This document shows, in pieces, positions 1-5,903 of a stretch of DNA of 9,384 bases. Under the pieces are notes generated by a model, which saw nothing but the letters and a program-made list of their open reading frames with translations, was not told where the DNA came from and did no database searches. The translations under genes were made by a program, and so were the position numbers. This stretch comes from GCA-016699105 sp036518915 (GTDB taxonomy: Bacteria; Patescibacteriota; Saccharimonadia; UBA4664): NCBI GenBank assembly GCA_036518915.1, contig DATDME010000077.1, positions 1-9,384 of the forward strand, read 5' to 3'. Each line of letters opens with the position of its first letter. Within the stretch, counting starts at the first letter, position 1.

Positions 1-83
1 TTAACCCGAGCATTCGTGCAGGCTTTATACCGCATGGTGACTTCCTCGTAGGTGAGGTGAGGTTGGGGACGTAAATAGTTCAT
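1..83 (-). CDS. Partial N-terminus of a probable IS630-like helix-turn-helix/transposase protein
   Basis: The reading frame opens at an ATG (81-83) and runs leftward off the window without a stop, giving 27 residues. It contains PHLTYEEVTMRY followed by KACTNARV. This resembles, from memory, the start of the helix-turn-helix domain of IS630-family transposases, where a PHL(S/T)xEEL..RYR(A) segment precedes the DNA-binding helices. There is no clear Shine-Dalgarno sequence before the ATG. The catalytic part would lie outside the window, so whether the gene is intact cannot be judged. It could instead be a non-transposase protein with the same helix-turn-helix. The call rests on a short stretch of similarity only. 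Confidence 0.4.
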   Translation of the reverse strand, partial: MNYLRPQPHLTYEEVTMRYKACTNARV

Positions 84-139
84 GGCGTTTGTGTTTTCAT
101 AATGGCTTAAGCATAACAGGTATCAGGTTGGGTTGGTAT

Positions 140-184
140 AAAGTTACTAATTTAACCGAGAAATAGTAACTTTAGTTACTATTT
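140..184. repeat. AT-rich overlapping inverted repeats built on GTTACTA
   Basis: Three copies of GTTACTA alternate in orientation: direct at 143-149, inverted at 164-170, direct at 175-181. They form two competing perfect 10-bp hairpins: AAAGTTACTA (140-149) with TAGTAACTTT (164-173), and AAATAGTAAC (161-170) with GTTACTATTT (175-184) around a 4-base TTTA loop. The site lies between the 3' end of the glycosyltransferase gene (stop at 195) and the start of the partial transposase-like gene (83). It may be a transcription terminator for the leftward glycosyltransferase operon, an operator, or the end of a mobile element. No good U-tract follows on either strand, so a standard terminator is not certain. 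I see no further gene in 84-194. Confidence 0.6.
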
Positions 185-194
185 GCAAATCCAC

Positions 195-956
195 TTATTG
201 CGAGGATGGGCTTGCAGCCAATGTTCGCGCTAATGCCCGCCGCCGTCGCCAAATCTGCCGCAGCGACCGCAACGCCTTCCAGCTATCGTCCCACACATCG
301 ACCTTGCTCGTGCGCTGCGGGAATCGTCGTTCTACCCAATGGATAGGTACCTCAGTCCAGCGCAGACCGCGTACCTGACCCAGCACCACCAGTTCAGTGT
401 CCAGGTACCAGCCGGTTTGCTGGCAATCCTCCACCAGCACCTTGGCCGCTTTAGGCGACAGCGCCTTCACCGCGCACTGCGAATCAGATACGCGCACTCC
501 AAACAACCCACGATTAAGCAGCCGCAAACTTAAGGTCATCGTTCGACGCAGCGGCGGCCGGTAGCCAGTGCGATGGCTCGTAACCAGATCGTAGCCGTCG
601 TCAAGCGGACGCAGCACCCGCGCCAGATCATCCAGCTCGCAGGGCAAATCCACATCAATGTACAAATACCGCTGCGCCGGCACTTCACCAAAGACTTCCC
701 GCAACGCCTTACCGCGGCCCTTTTGCGAGCATACCACCAGGCGCACATGGGGATGGAGCGTTTGTTCGAGCTTGCGTGCCAGTTCATCAGTGTCATCGGT
801 GCAGCCATTGCTGGCAATCACCACCTGCCAGTGCTCATACGGCAACGTTTGGCGCAGATTTGTTACCAACATAGTAATTGCTTCGGTCAGTACCGCCGCC
901 TCGTTATACACTGGCACGATACACGCCAGCCCCAGCTCAGGTTGCGTCGGGCTCAT
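195..956 (-). CDS. GT2 family glycosyltransferase (polyprenyl-/dolichyl-phosphate sugar synthase-like)
   Basis: A 253-residue GT-A fold glycosyltransferase that would use a nucleotide-sugar donor, most likely to load a sugar onto a polyprenyl-phosphate carrier on the cytoplasmic face. Visible motifs in order: VPVYNE (14-19) at the start of the nucleotide-binding fold, SNGCTDDT (49-56), KGRGKALR (79-86), the metal-binding DVD (101-103) within YIDVDLP, DSQCAVKALS (158-167), WYLDTELV (183-190), and a basic C-terminus after RTSKVDV. This pattern fits the DPM1/GtrB-type subgroup. There is no transmembrane C-terminal anchor of the GtrB type, so the protein may be peripheral. The start ATG (954-956) overlaps the stop of the upstream membrane-protein gene as ATGA, indicating translational coupling. 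The sugar and acceptor cannot be told from the sequence. Confidence 0.88.
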   Translation of the reverse strand: MSPTQPELGLACIVPVYNEAAVLTEAITMLVTNLRQTLPYEHWQVVIASNGCTDDTDELARKLEQTLHPHVRLVVCSQKGRGKALREVFGEVPAQRYLYIDVDLPCELDDLARVLRPLDDGYDLVTSHRTGYRPPLRRTMTLSLRLLNRGLFGVRVSDSQCAVKALSPKAAKVLVEDCQQTGWYLDTELVVLGQVRGLRWTEVPIHWVERRFPQRTSKVDVWDDSWKALRSLRQIWRRRRALARTLAASPSSQ

Positions 957-2893
957 GAAGCCTGCCTCAAGTCAAACACCCACCAGCCAGCACCGTGGTA
1001 GAACAAATGGTAGTGCGATTGGAAAAACGCCAGGTTCACTTCGCCACTGGAAATTTCCGCGTCGCTAAACGCCGCCGTATTCACGCCATAATGCTGAATG
1101 AGAGCTTGGGCATTTTCAGCGCCGCCAAGCATCAAACCGCGATCCTGGTAAGTTTGGGGCCAGTCGCCGCCATACAGGTTGTACCAGCCGCCAAACGTCA
1201 TGAGCACCTTGCGGTTGGCCAGCATGGTCACCGGACTGTTATGGCGGTCGCCCACCAAAATGTAGGCATCGTCCGGCAAACTCGCGCGCATCTGATTGCC
1301 AAATTGCACCTCCTCGGCCGACAGCTCATCAAACGTTAGCTGCGGACCAGTCACCACCAACGTTAAAAACCCGGTAAAACACAGCGTTACCATCAGGAGG
1401 CCCGTGACGACCCAGCCGTACCAGCGTTTGAGCCACTGCACCATTACGTCAGCCGAAGCCAGCATGATCATCCAAAAGCCGTATTCAAAGAATTTCATGT
1501 TGTCCCACAAGCTCGGCTGAAAGGCGTACAGGTTGCAGATCACAAAAATTAGGCTGCCCGCCACGTACACCAGCCAGATTTCGGGCCGGGCTTTCGTCTT
1601 GTACAGCAGCAACCAACCGCCCAAAATCATTACGAACAGCCAGCCAATGTTATGGAACCAATACACAAACCAGTTCTGCACCACCGGCTCAAAGTTCACC
1701 ATCATCCAACCCCAAATCCAGTGCGAAAAGCCGCCGTGGTACGTGGTGCTAAACTGCCAAATCACCTGCGGCACCGCGAGCACCAGGCCAACCACCAACA
1801 TCTGCCACCACCCGTACGGCAGCTTACGCTCAAACCACCACAAACTGATGGTGGCCAGCCCCAGCGCGCCCACCATAATCATGAAGCTATGGGTGTGCAC
1901 CAGCGGCATGAGGCCAAGCAACCCGCCGGCAATGACGGACCCCACCAACCGCTCGCGCCGGTCATCGGGCGACTTCCGCCGATCTGTGTGCGACTTCCGC
2001 CACCGGTACAACTCCAGCGCCACCGTGGCCACCACCAGCGCCAGCGGCATGCCAAAGGAGTAAGCCCGCTGCGGCATGGGATGCGAATGCAGAAAGTTCA
2101 GATAGTTATCGCCAGTTGAAAACGAGAACGAATATCCCACCGCCGTCTTATACGCTTCATAGCCCTGGGTGACCAGGATGTTGGCAAACTTAATCCCACC
2201 CTGCAGCGACCCCGAAAACACCAGCATCAGCCAGGCCAGCCAGGCGCCCCGAGCCGAACCCAGCAACCGGTAGGCAAAACTAAACAATAGCTGCAGCAGC
2301 GCCAAAATAATCGCCACTGACGGCATCGCCAGCCCCAAGTACCAGCTGCTCGTGAGGCGCATAAGCACCCCCGACCACAAATCCGCTATGAGCGGGTAGG
2401 TGAGGAGCACCCGTTCATACACCGGCGATATGAGATCAAGTTTATCGCCGTGCGAGAACTGGTTCGTGAGAGCGACGTGCAGCGGCGCGTCCCCCCACAT
2501 GTTGCCGTTTGAGGCCCAAGCGCCGGTTGGCCCGGGGAACTGGTAGCCCAGTAGCACAAGGTTACTCACCACAAACACCACGCCCCCGGCCACAATCCAG
2601 CCCACCACCCGCCAGCCGAGCGGGCGCATGTACCGTCGGCTCGTCAGTTTAGCCCGGGGCCTGAGCCAAAACCAGCTCGCCGCCGTCGCCAGCGCCGCCG
2701 CCACCGTGACCATCGGCATGGCCACCCGCCAGCCCGCCAGCAGCACCCCTACAAAGTACAGCCACGGCACCACCGCGAAGCCAACGGCCACGCTGGCCGC
2801 CAGCGCCTCGAGCCTACGCCAGGTCAGTGGCAACTGGCGCACCAGTTGCCACCCCGCGGCCACCGCCAACACTTGGAGCAATACGGCCCACAT
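953..2893 (-). CDS. Polytopic GT-C-like membrane glycosyltransferase with soluble C-terminal domain
   Basis: A 646-residue protein with a dozen or so hydrophobic segments up to about residue 515, then a soluble C-terminal part (about 520-646). The first large outside loop contains NMWGDAPLH (131-139), where the acidic D135 matches the position of the catalytic Asp in GT-C transferases that use lipid-linked sugar donors. It is followed by HGDKLDLISPVYE and LLTYPLIADLW, also common in such proteins. The C-terminal domain has GDRHNSPV (548-555) and RKVLMTFGGW (561-570), which I recall from bacterial GT-C-like proteins of unassigned function. The gene is first in a two-gene operon with the GT2 gene, a pairing that makes polyprenyl-phosphate-sugar and then transfers it at the outer face. 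The ATG at 2891-2893 has no Shine-Dalgarno sequence. The substrate is unknown, and the exact family could be a DUF rather than a named GT family. Confidence 0.7.
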   Translation of the reverse strand: MWAVLLQVLAVAAGWQLVRQLPLTWRRLEALAASVAVGFAVVPWLYFVGVLLAGWRVAMPMVTVAAALATAASWFWLRPRAKLTSRRYMRPLGWRVVGWIVAGGVVFVVSNLVLLGYQFPGPTGAWASNGNMWGDAPLHVALTNQFSHGDKLDLISPVYERVLLTYPLIADLWSGVLMRLTSSWYLGLAMPSVAIILALLQLLFSFAYRLLGSARGAWLAWLMLVFSGSLQGGIKFANILVTQGYEAYKTAVGYSFSFSTGDNYLNFLHSHPMPQRAYSFGMPLALVVATVALELYRWRKSHTDRRKSPDDRRERLVGSVIAGGLLGLMPLVHTHSFMIMVGALGLATISLWWFERKLPYGWWQMLVVGLVLAVPQVIWQFSTTYHGGFSHWIWGWMMVNFEPVVQNWFVYWFHNIGWLFVMILGGWLLLYKTKARPEIWLVYVAGSLIFVICNLYAFQPSLWDNMKFFEYGFWMIMLASADVMVQWLKRWYGWVVTGLLMVTLCFTGFLTLVVTGPQLTFDELSAEEVQFGNQMRASLPDDAYILVGDRHNSPVTMLANRKVLMTFGGWYNLYGGDWPQTYQDRGLMLGGAENAQALIQHYGVNTAAFSDAEISSGEVNLAFFQSHYHLFYHGAGWWVFDLRQAS

Positions 2894-2901
2894 ATGTACA
2901 A

Positions 2902-2907
2902 ACTATA
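2902..2907 (-). promoter_or_regulatory. Candidate -10 element for the glycosyltransferase operon
   Basis: Read leftward, TATAGT preceded directly by TG lies nine bases from the ATG at 2893, so transcription would begin about two bases before the start codon. No convincing -35 is present 15-18 bases upstream, because that stretch overlaps the U-tract side of the tRNA terminator. This is only a weak promoter call, but its position agrees with the absence of a ribosome binding site. Confidence 0.35.
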
Positions 2908-2920
2908 CACGAACCCAAGC

Positions 2921-2953
2921 AAAAACCCGGCGTTTCTTGCGAAATTGCCGGGT
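2921..2953 (-). terminator. Rho-independent terminator of tRNA-Ser
   Basis: On the minus strand, ACCCGGC (2947-2953) pairs with GCCGGGT (2925-2931), and an inner TTTC/GAAA helix closes on a 4-base loop. Five T residues (2921-2925) follow immediately. The hairpin starts eight bases after the tRNA CCA end, so it ends the tRNA transcript. It also sits immediately upstream of the start of the 646-aa membrane-protein gene and insulates it from tRNA transcription. Confidence 0.88.
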
Positions 2954-2961
2954 GCTTGCTT

Positions 2962-3054
2962 TGGCGGAGAGGGAGAGATTCGAACTCTCGCGGGGGATTA
3001 CTCCCCCCTACAGGTTTAGCAAACCCGCCCCTTCAGCCACTTGGGTACCTCTCC
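2962..3054 (-). tRNA. tRNA-Ser (anticodon GCU) with encoded CCA
   Basis: The minus strand folds as a class II tRNA. GGAGAGG (3048-3054) pairs with CCTCTCC (2966-2972), the discriminator is G (2965) and the CCA end is encoded (2962-2964). The T arm is GAGAG-TTCGAAT-CTCTC (2973-2989). The anticodon stem-loop spans 3011-3027 with loop TTGCTAA and anticodon GCT (3018-3020). A long variable arm (about 2990-3010), rich in G then C, is the serine hallmark. The tRNA would read AGC and AGU codons. It has its own promoter and terminator. Confidence 0.96.
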
Positions 3055-3085
3055 TCAAGATGGGGAAACTTGGCTGAACTTGCCT

Positions 3086-3114
3086 AATATACCGCGCCAG
3101 GCCAGATTTCTCAA
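3086..3114 (-). promoter_or_regulatory. Sigma-70-type promoter of tRNA-Ser
   Basis: Read leftward: -35 TTGAGA (3109-3114), exactly 17 bases of spacer, and -10 TATATT (3086-3091), each one mismatch from consensus. Transcription would start near 3079, leaving a 5' leader of about 25 bases before the mature tRNA 5' end at 3054. This is among the best-matched promoters in the window, as expected for a stable RNA. Confidence 0.82.
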
Positions 3115-3118
3115 GCCT

Positions 3119-3406
3119 ATGCACCCTCCACTCAACTCCGCCACCGCCCGCTTCAGAACATACCTGCAGTCGCATCATCTAAGCGTAACAGCAGCTCGTT
3201 TGGCGCTTTTCGATTACATTTCCCGTCATCCTGGCTTAACAGCCGATCAGTTAGCGGCCCAAAGCAGCGTTTCTACAGCGACGGCCTACCGGAACCTGCG
3301 GCTGATGCAAACTTGGGGCGTGATCGCCCAAAACTGCCAGGCCAAGCACGAGGCTCGTCCCGCGATCGGTACAAGAATTCGGCGGCAGCTATTCTACCTT
3401 CGCTAA
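3119..3406 (+). CDS. Short Fur-like winged-helix protein lacking the metal-binding dimerization domain
   Basis: The 95-residue product has the DNA-binding half of a Fur/Zur/PerR regulator. LSVTAARLALFDYISRHPGL (21-40) matches the first helices of Fur. The segment VSTATAYRNLRLMQ (51-64) plus WGVIAQ corresponds to the recognition helix and wing start (family pattern SxATVYRNLxLLxxxGLI). After that the family normally has a dimerization domain of about 60 residues with His-rich metal sites and CxxC pairs. Here it is absent: the protein ends about 25 residues later with no His cluster and no Cys pair. I chose ATG 3119 because in-frame codons further upstream run into the tRNA gene; there is no clear Shine-Dalgarno sequence. 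The 3' end overlaps the convergent comFC by four bases. It may be a decayed regulator or a minimal DNA-binding protein. Confidence 0.62.
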   Translation: MHPPLNSATARFRTYLQSHHLSVTAARLALFDYISRHPGLTADQLAAQSSVSTATAYRNLRLMQTWGVIAQNCQAKHEARPAIGTRIRRQLFYLR

Positions 3407-4056
3407 TGCCGCGCCACCGCCGCGCCCCAGACCTCACCAGCACCAGCCGCCATCAGCACACGGGCACACTCTTCTAAAGTGGCGGCCGTGGTGACCACAT
3501 CATCTACCACCAGCACACGCTGGCCCGCCAAGCGCCGTGCCCCGTAAAACTCACCCTGCACGCGGGCCAGCCGATCGGCGCGGCCCAAACCCAGCTGGTG
3601 CACGGCGCCCTGACGCCCCAAGAGCGTGCGATAAGGAAGCTCCAGCCGCCGCGCCACCCGGCGGGCAATCAATTCGCTCTGGTTGTAGCCGCGCTCACGG
3701 TAGCGGGCCGGCGCAATCGGCACGCTGGTTACCAGCTCAAACTCGCCGGCACTCACTAATGGCGTCACCAGACCCGCTGCCACCTCAACTACCCCGCGCA
3801 GGCGTCGGAATTTTAGCGCCAAAATCGCCTCACGCAGCCCCCGTTCGTACCGCGCCGCCACCCGCACGCCCCGCAGCGTAAACTGCGACGCGCACGCATC
3901 GCAGGCCCGGCCACCCACGCTGGCCACCCCACAACTAAAGCATTGTTGTGTTGAGTACAACAGGCATTGGGTACAATCCGCGCACAAAACCGACCCCGCC
4001 CGGCCACAACCGGAGCAAGAAAGGGACGTTAAAGCCGATATTAGCCTCGAAATCAC
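3403..4056 (-). CDS. comFC: ComF-family phosphoribosyltransferase (competence protein ComFC)
   Basis: This 217-residue protein has the full ComF layout. The N-terminal double zinc ribbon has cysteines at 14, 17, 25, 28 and 39, 42, 52, 55. A type I phosphoribosyltransferase domain follows, with VPIAPARYRERGYNQS (112-127), HQLGLGRADRLARV (153-166) and the PRPP loop VLVVDDVVTTAAT (181-193). ComFC takes part in uptake of transforming DNA, and CPR bacteria commonly retain competence genes. The start is a GTG (4054-4056); a weak AAAGG lies about 15 bases upstream, and no closer start is better. It is divergent from Hsp20 and convergent with the Fur-like gene, with no terminator between. No other competence gene lies in the window. 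Confidence 0.92.
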   Translation of the reverse strand: MISRLISALTSLSCSGCGRAGSVLCADCTQCLLYSTQQCFSCGVASVGGRACDACASQFTLRGVRVAARYERGLREAILALKFRRLRGVVEVAAGLVTPLVSAGEFELVTSVPIAPARYRERGYNQSELIARRVARRLELPYRTLLGRQGAVHQLGLGRADRLARVQGEFYGARRLAGQRVLVVDDVVTTAATLEECARVLMAAGAGEVWGAAVARH

Positions 4057-4067
4057 GGCTGGTTTGC

Positions 4068-4097
4068 TTGCCTTTCATCTTAGACGTTGACTATAAT
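4068..4097 (+). promoter_or_regulatory. Probable promoter of the Hsp20 gene
   Basis: The best pairing is -35 TTGCCT (4068-4073) with an 18-base spacer and a perfect -10 TATAAT (4092-4097), giving a start near 4104 and a leader of about 40 bases. The region is oddly rich in promoter-like hexamers. TTGACT (4087-4092) overlaps the -10, and a second TATAAT (4120-4125) has no -35 at normal spacing. An inverted repeat AGGGC/GCCCT (4098-4102 and 4109-4113) sits over the predicted start and could be an operator or leader hairpin. No CIRCE element is visible. Confidence 0.55.
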
Positions 4098-4146
4098 AGG
4101 GCAAAGACGCCCTCGCGCCTATAATTACTGGAGAAATACGCCCGTG

Positions 4147-4581
4147 ATGCCAGGTAAGAAATCCACCAATGACCCCCAAGACAACGTCCTCCAGGACGAT
4201 TTCCTCGACACCCCAGTTGAGGGTGATGACGATTGGATGGCCGAAGCCGAAGGCCAGCTAGCGGTTGACGTCTACCAGACCAAAGAGAATGTCGTCATCA
4301 AAGCGCCCATTGCCGGCGTGACGCCCGACAAAATCGATATTGAAGTCGCCGAAGACGTAGTCACCATCCGCGGTGAGCGCGTGGAAGAGCGCGAAGTCGA
4401 CCGCGAGCACTATTACGTGCAGGAATGCTACTGGGGCTCGTTCAGCCGCTCAGTCATCCTGCCCACCTCCACTATTGCCGAAAAAGCCGCTGCCAGCCTG
4501 AAAGACGGTGTCCTCACCGTCACCATTCCGAAGGTTGCGCAAGACAAGGTTAAGAAGATTAAGGTCAAGCCGCTCGACTAG
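4147..4581 (+). CDS. Hsp20 / alpha-crystallin family small heat-shock protein
   Basis: This 144-residue ATP-independent holdase chaperone binds unfolding proteins and assembles into oligomers in the cytoplasm. An acidic, disordered N-terminal arm (about 1-37) precedes the alpha-crystallin domain (about 38-128): QLAVDVYQTKENVVIKAPIAG begins at residue 37, then VTIRGERVEE, and the family signature AAASLKDGVLTVTIPK (114-129). The short tail has an I-x-V motif (IKV, 138-140), used for oligomer contacts. GGAG at 4130-4133 is the only ribosome binding site. It fits the ATG at 4147 (13-base gap) or the adjacent GTG at 4144 (10-base gap) that would add one residue. The in-frame TTG at 4087 is rejected because it lies in the promoter. 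Divergent from comFC; ends at its own terminator. Confidence 0.93.
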   Translation: MPGKKSTNDPQDNVLQDDFLDTPVEGDDDWMAEAEGQLAVDVYQTKENVVIKAPIAGVTPDKIDIEVAEDVVTIRGERVEEREVDREHYYVQECYWGSFSRSVILPTSTIAEKAAASLKDGVLTVTIPKVAQDKVKKIKVKPLD

Positions 4582-4600
4582 CTGCCGCGTTTGTTCTTCG

Positions 4601-4630
4601 CACCCCGCCACCCGGCGGGGTGTTTCGTTT
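4601..4630 (+). terminator. Rho-independent terminator of the Hsp20 gene
   Basis: CACCCCGCC (4601-4609) pairs perfectly with GGCGGGGTG (4614-4622) around a 4-base loop, followed by TTTCGTTT. It begins 19 bases after the Hsp20 stop. Confidence 0.88.
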
Positions 4631-4662
4631 GGCACTCTTGTAACCTATGCCTATCCTGCTCA

Positions 4663-4691
4663 CAAAAAAAGAGGCCCGCAGGCCCCTTTTT
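4663..4691 (-). terminator. Rho-independent terminator of the pilin-like operon
   Basis: On the minus strand GGGGCC-TGCG-GGCCTC forms a 6-bp stem (one G-U pair; 4671-4686) followed by seven T residues (4664-4670), 20 bases after the stop of the last pilin-like gene. The other strand also has T5 after the stem (4687-4691), so it may act in both directions between the convergent Hsp20 and pilin genes. Confidence 0.85.
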
Positions 4692-4706
4692 ACGATTAAG
4701 TTCAGG

Positions 4707-5153
4707 CTAGGATGCCTTGCTCAGCGCCGAAATCACGAAGTTGACCAGGGCGAAGGAAATCACCGCCACCACGATACCGATAACCGCGTACAGGATGGTG
4801 TCCTTGGCGGCCGTAACGTTCTTGGAGTCACCTTGCGAGATAACGTAGCGCAAGCCGCCAATGATCAGGAAGATCACCGACACGGCGCCCACGAGGAACA
4901 CCAGGGTATTAGCGACAATCTGGAATACACCGCCCTGAGCGAACAAGTTATTGCTTGTGCCGTTGGCCTGGGCACAACCAGCACCAGCCTGGAGGGGGTT
5001 AGCCACCGAGGAGGGATCGTCAGTCGTACAGTTAGCCGCGTACGCCGGCGCGTCCAGCGCTACCACCGTCATCGTACCGGCGCCAAAACCCACAAGGAGG
5101 GTGAGCGCTTGCAGCGACAGGGCAGCTCGTTTTACAAAAGTTGTTATGCCCAT
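4707..5153 (-). CDS. T4SS pilin-like (VirB2-like) protein with cleavable signal peptide
   Basis: The 148-residue product matches CPR type IV secretion pilin-like proteins (I recall a Pfam T4SS_pilin family). The N-terminus carries a signal peptide: basic FVKR, hydrophobic stretch about 11-32, likely cleavage after AYA (39). A short outside segment has two cysteines (C42, C60). Then come two transmembrane helices (about 76-102 and 120-143) joined by a short polar loop SQGDSKNVTAAKDTI, the most conserved part among the four paralogues. ATG 5153 is chosen because AAGGAG (5167-5172) lies 13 bases upstream, and an earlier TTG (5180) would place that site inside the gene. It lies 84 bases after the preceding paralogue, so it may also have its own promoter in the AT-rich gap. 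Unlike the other three it has a full-length signal peptide, so it may be the major pilin subunit (inference). Confidence 0.82.
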   Translation of the reverse strand: MGITTFVKRAALSLQALTLLVGFGAGTMTVVALDAPAYAANCTTDDPSSVANPLQAGAGCAQANGTSNNLFAQGGVFQIVANTLVFLVGAVSVIFLIIGGLRYVISQGDSKNVTAAKDTILYAVIGIVVAVISFALVNFVISALSKAS

Positions 5154-5237
5154 TGAGTTAACCGTTCTCCTTACTACCAATATTATGATATCGCTAATTT
5201 GAACCTACAGTACCATAAGCGTTATGCGAATAGCAAA

Positions 5238-5564
5238 CTACTTGATGGTCTTGGTCACAAATGTCACGATCGCATATGCGGTCATCGCCACAACGATGCC
5301 AATCACCGAGTACAAGATGGTGTTTTTGGCCTGCGCTGCCTGGGCCGGATTACCCTGCGACAACACATAGCGCAAACCACCGATAATAATCATTATGACC
5401 GACACGCTGCCCACGATAAACACCAGCACGTTGGCGATATTGCCAATCAGATCTGAGACGGACGTACTCGTGGTACAAGCATTGGCGCAAGCGTTCTTGG
5501 CGCTCTGGTCGATAATGCTCGCCGCGTCAGCAAAATAGGCAGGCAGAGCAGACAAGGCAATCAT
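5238..5564 (-). CDS. T4SS pilin-like (VirB2-like) two-helix membrane protein
   Basis: 108 residues. A short hydrophobic start (MIALSALPAYFADA) has no basic n-region, followed by an outside segment with a C26-x3-C30 pair. Two transmembrane helices (about 39-64 and 83-103) flank the loop SQGNPAQAAQAKNTILYSVIG. The core IGGLRYVLSQG...KNTILYSVIGIVVA is almost the same as in the 148-aa paralogue downstream, so these two are the closest pair of the four. The start ATG at 5564 has AAAGGA 8 bases upstream. An in-frame stop (5589-5591), with no ATG after it, rules out a longer ATG start. It begins 20 bases after the preceding gene's stop, so it is internal to the operon. Confidence 0.83.
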   Translation of the reverse strand: MIALSALPAYFADAASIIDQSAKNACANACTTSTSVSDLIGNIANVLVFIVGSVSVIMIIIGGLRYVLSQGNPAQAAQAKNTILYSVIGIVVAMTAYAIVTFVTKTIK

Positions 5565-5584
5565 AATAAAAATCCTTTTGGTTA

Positions 5585-5902
5585 CTAATTACTGCAGCAA
5601 TCCGGGCCGCTAAACAGGTTATGCGACACAAACCACACCACCATATACGCGGCCGCCGCCAAAACAATCCCCACGCACGCGTACAATATGGTGTTGCGCG
5701 CGGTTTTCACCTTGCCTGCGTCACCGCCAGATAAAGACATTTGCACACCGCCATATAACAGCGCCAGGATCGCCAAGCTGCCCACCAGACCAAACATTAA
5801 GTTAGCGACGTTCGTCAGGCCGGCGCCAATGGTTCTCGTGGACGTTGGCAAGCCCACGTCGTTCGCCGACACACTAATTGCCGCCAGTAACCGCCACAAC
5901 AC
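5585..5902 (-). CDS. T4SS pilin-like two-helix membrane protein, divergent member
   Basis: 105 residues with a GTG start (5900-5902) backed by GGGAGG (5911-5916) 8 bases upstream; that site overlaps the end of the previous gene, and only one base separates the two genes, so translation is probably coupled. Two helices (about 30-52 and 72-92) flank SGGDAGKVKTARNTILYACVG, the family loop. It is the odd member of the set: the N-terminal segment has no cysteine pair, whereas the C-terminus ends in PDCCSN, with adjacent cysteines after the second helix. It may be a minor pilin or a paralogue with a different partner. Confidence 0.78.
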   Translation of the reverse strand: MLWRLLAAISVSANDVGLPTSTRTIGAGLTNVANLMFGLVGSLAILALLYGGVQMSLSGGDAGKVKTARNTILYACVGIVLAAAAYMVVWFVSHNLFSGPDCCSN

Positions 5903-5903
5903 G

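Noticed and set aside
953..955. Recoding of TGA as glycine, as in some CPR lineages
   Set aside because: TGA ends the 646-aa gene exactly where the next gene begins (ATGA overlap), so it acts as a stop here.
995..2119. Plus-strand open frames of 74-176 codons opposite the 646-aa membrane protein
   Set aside because: Low-complexity His/Pro/Thr-rich translations typical of the reverse complement of hydrophobic genes; no motif or start signal supports them.
3041..3118. Longer N-terminus for the Fur-like protein (in-frame ATG at 3041)
   Set aside because: It would start inside the tRNA-Ser gene and translate its leader and promoter; the Fur similarity begins only after ATG 3119.
3340..3460. A frameshift that would restore the missing Fur dimerization domain
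   Set aside because: Reading the other plus-strand frames past 3340 gives Pro/His/Arg-rich sequence without the expected HHH or CxxC patterns, and the region is well-conserved comFC on the other strand.
4087..4146. Upstream TTG start for Hsp20
   Set aside because: That codon lies within the promoter, at or before the predicted transcription start, and the ribosome binding site at 4130-4133 lies downstream of it.
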